Below are positions 4,913 to 5,359 of a DNA stretch of 5,359 nucleotides, piece after piece. The DNA lies in the NCBI GenBank assembly GCA_021816545.1, contig JAKAXP010000162.1:1-5359 (forward strand), in the 5' to 3' direction. The notes beneath the pieces are model-generated. The model was not told where the DNA came from. It was given only the letters and a program-made list of their open reading frames with translations, and searched no databases. Each line of letters begins with the position of its first letter. The first letter of the stretch is position 1. Both the position numbers and the translations under genes were made by a program. Source of the DNA: Bacteroidota bacterium. Lineage in GTDB: Bacteria > Bacteroidota > Bacteroidia > Bacteroidales > VadinHA17.

Positions 4913-5359
4913 AGAACAGGATCCTTAACCGGAAGATCTGGGTCACGGGTGTTCCTCACAGGGTGGGTACAGGCTGGCTTGCACCGCATCCCGACCTTCG
5001 CGATTACACCCCCGCCAGTAAACAGGTGACATCGTTCAGCCGGAAGCTGAAGCTGCCCTCATTGACTGCAAGACTGCAGGACCGAAAGACCGCGGGACAA
5101 ATTGATCTGAGAGAATGGTGCAGTCCCGTCGAAAACCAGCTGGAACTAGGTGCCTGTACTGCGCATGCTGCCGCAGGTATTGTGGAGTACTTTGAGAAAC
5201 GTGCATTTGGCAGGCACATTGATGCCTCACGGCTCTTCCTCTATAAGACCACCCGCAACCTGATGCAGGTTACGGGTGACACAGGAGCATGGCTGCGCGA
5301 GACAATGGGAGCGCTAACCCTGTGCGGGGTACCTGATGAAAAATACTGGCCCTACAAGA
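4909..5359 (+). CDS. C1 (papain-family) cysteine peptidase, N-terminal part, cut by the window end
   Basis: The first 150 codons are present and the frame stays open to the edge. After an N-terminal stretch with GWLAPHPDLRDYTP (residues 22-35), a catalytic domain begins near I65 with IDLREWCSPVENQ. Q77 fits the oxyanion-hole glutamine and C83, in LGACTAHA, the nucleophile. The following EYFEKRAF, DASRLFLYKTTRN, GDTGAWLRETM and GVPDEKYWPY segments are typical of bacterial C1A peptidases. The catalytic His and Asn lie beyond the window, so activity cannot be confirmed. The residue after Q77 is Leu where papain-like enzymes normally have Gly. Residues 52-63 (LTARLQDRKTAG) are encoded by the 8-base repeat and look like an insertion in the pro-region or linker. 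No clear signal peptide is seen: the N-terminus is basic and not strongly hydrophobic, so secretion is uncertain. The gene overlaps the upstream lipoprotein by four bases. The family call is firm; the substrate is unknown. Confidence 0.88.
   Translation, partial: MKNRILNRKIWVTGVPHRVGTGWLAPHPDLRDYTPASKQVTSFSRKLKLPSLTARLQDRKTAGQIDLREWCSPVENQLELGACTAHAAAGIVEYFEKRAFGRHIDASRLFLYKTTRNLMQVTGDTGAWLRETMGALTLCGVPDEKYWPYK
5064..5099. repeat. 8-base tandem repeat (GCAAGACY), copy 2, inside the peptidase gene
   Basis: A half unit GACT at 5064-5067 is followed by four 8-base units at 5068, 5076, 5084 and 5092; the first is perfect and the next three have one to three changes from GCAAGACY. Order and phase are the same as in copy 1 at 775-810. 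It is read in frame as TARLQDRKTAG, nearly the same peptide register that copy 1 would give (TARLQDCKTAR). Three 8-base units make 24 bases, so the repeat has a frame in which it stays open. Confidence 0.75.

Overview
The window looks like a chromosomal segment of a Bacteroidota bacterium, probably Bacteroidales-like and of moderate GC. Four signs support this. It has a UpxY-type NusG paralogue in front of Wza and Wzc homologues. A perfect Bacteroidetes-type -7 box (TAnnTTTG) lies at 21-28, and a near-consensus -33/-7 pair lies at 4367-4398. Most starts lack a usable Shine-Dalgarno sequence. The lipoprotein signal peptides and the papain-family peptidase are of kinds common in this phylum. The species cannot be named from the sequence.

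Region 1 (about 1-4260) is the front end of a capsule or exopolysaccharide export operon, all on the + strand. It starts with a promoter element and a NusG-like antiterminator that carries an unusual 58-residue Pro/Ala-rich N-terminal extension (48-725). Next comes a Wza-type outer-membrane export lipoprotein (824-1603), then a Wzc-type inner-membrane co-polymerase fused to a bacterial tyrosine kinase with a very tyrosine-rich tail (1692-4115). The expected division of labour is as follows: the antiterminator helps RNA polymerase through a long polysaccharide operon, Wzc controls chain length and assembly by cycles of tail phosphorylation, and Wza provides the outer-membrane exit. No glycosyltransferase, flippase, polymerase or tyrosine phosphatase is visible here.

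Region 2 (4116-4423) is a 308-base non-coding gap. It holds several small inverted repeats, one of which may be a weak terminator, and a good Bacteroidetes-type promoter just before the next gene.

Region 3 (4424-end) is a separate two-gene unit. A small lipoprotein of unknown function overlaps by four bases (ATGA) the start of a C1 (papain-family) cysteine peptidase that runs off the window. The peptidase has an unusually strong Shine-Dalgarno sequence inside the upstream gene.

The most unusual structure is an 8-base tandem repeat (unit GCAAGACY, four units plus a half unit). It occurs twice: immediately upstream of the wza-like start (775-810) and inside the peptidase coding region (5064-5099). 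There it is translated in the same register and seems to be an insertion in the linker before the catalytic domain. I see no clear evidence of a wholly new system in the window. The families are recognisable, and the novelty lies in the repeat, the antiterminator extension, the tyrosine tail and the uncharacterised lipoprotein-peptidase pair.
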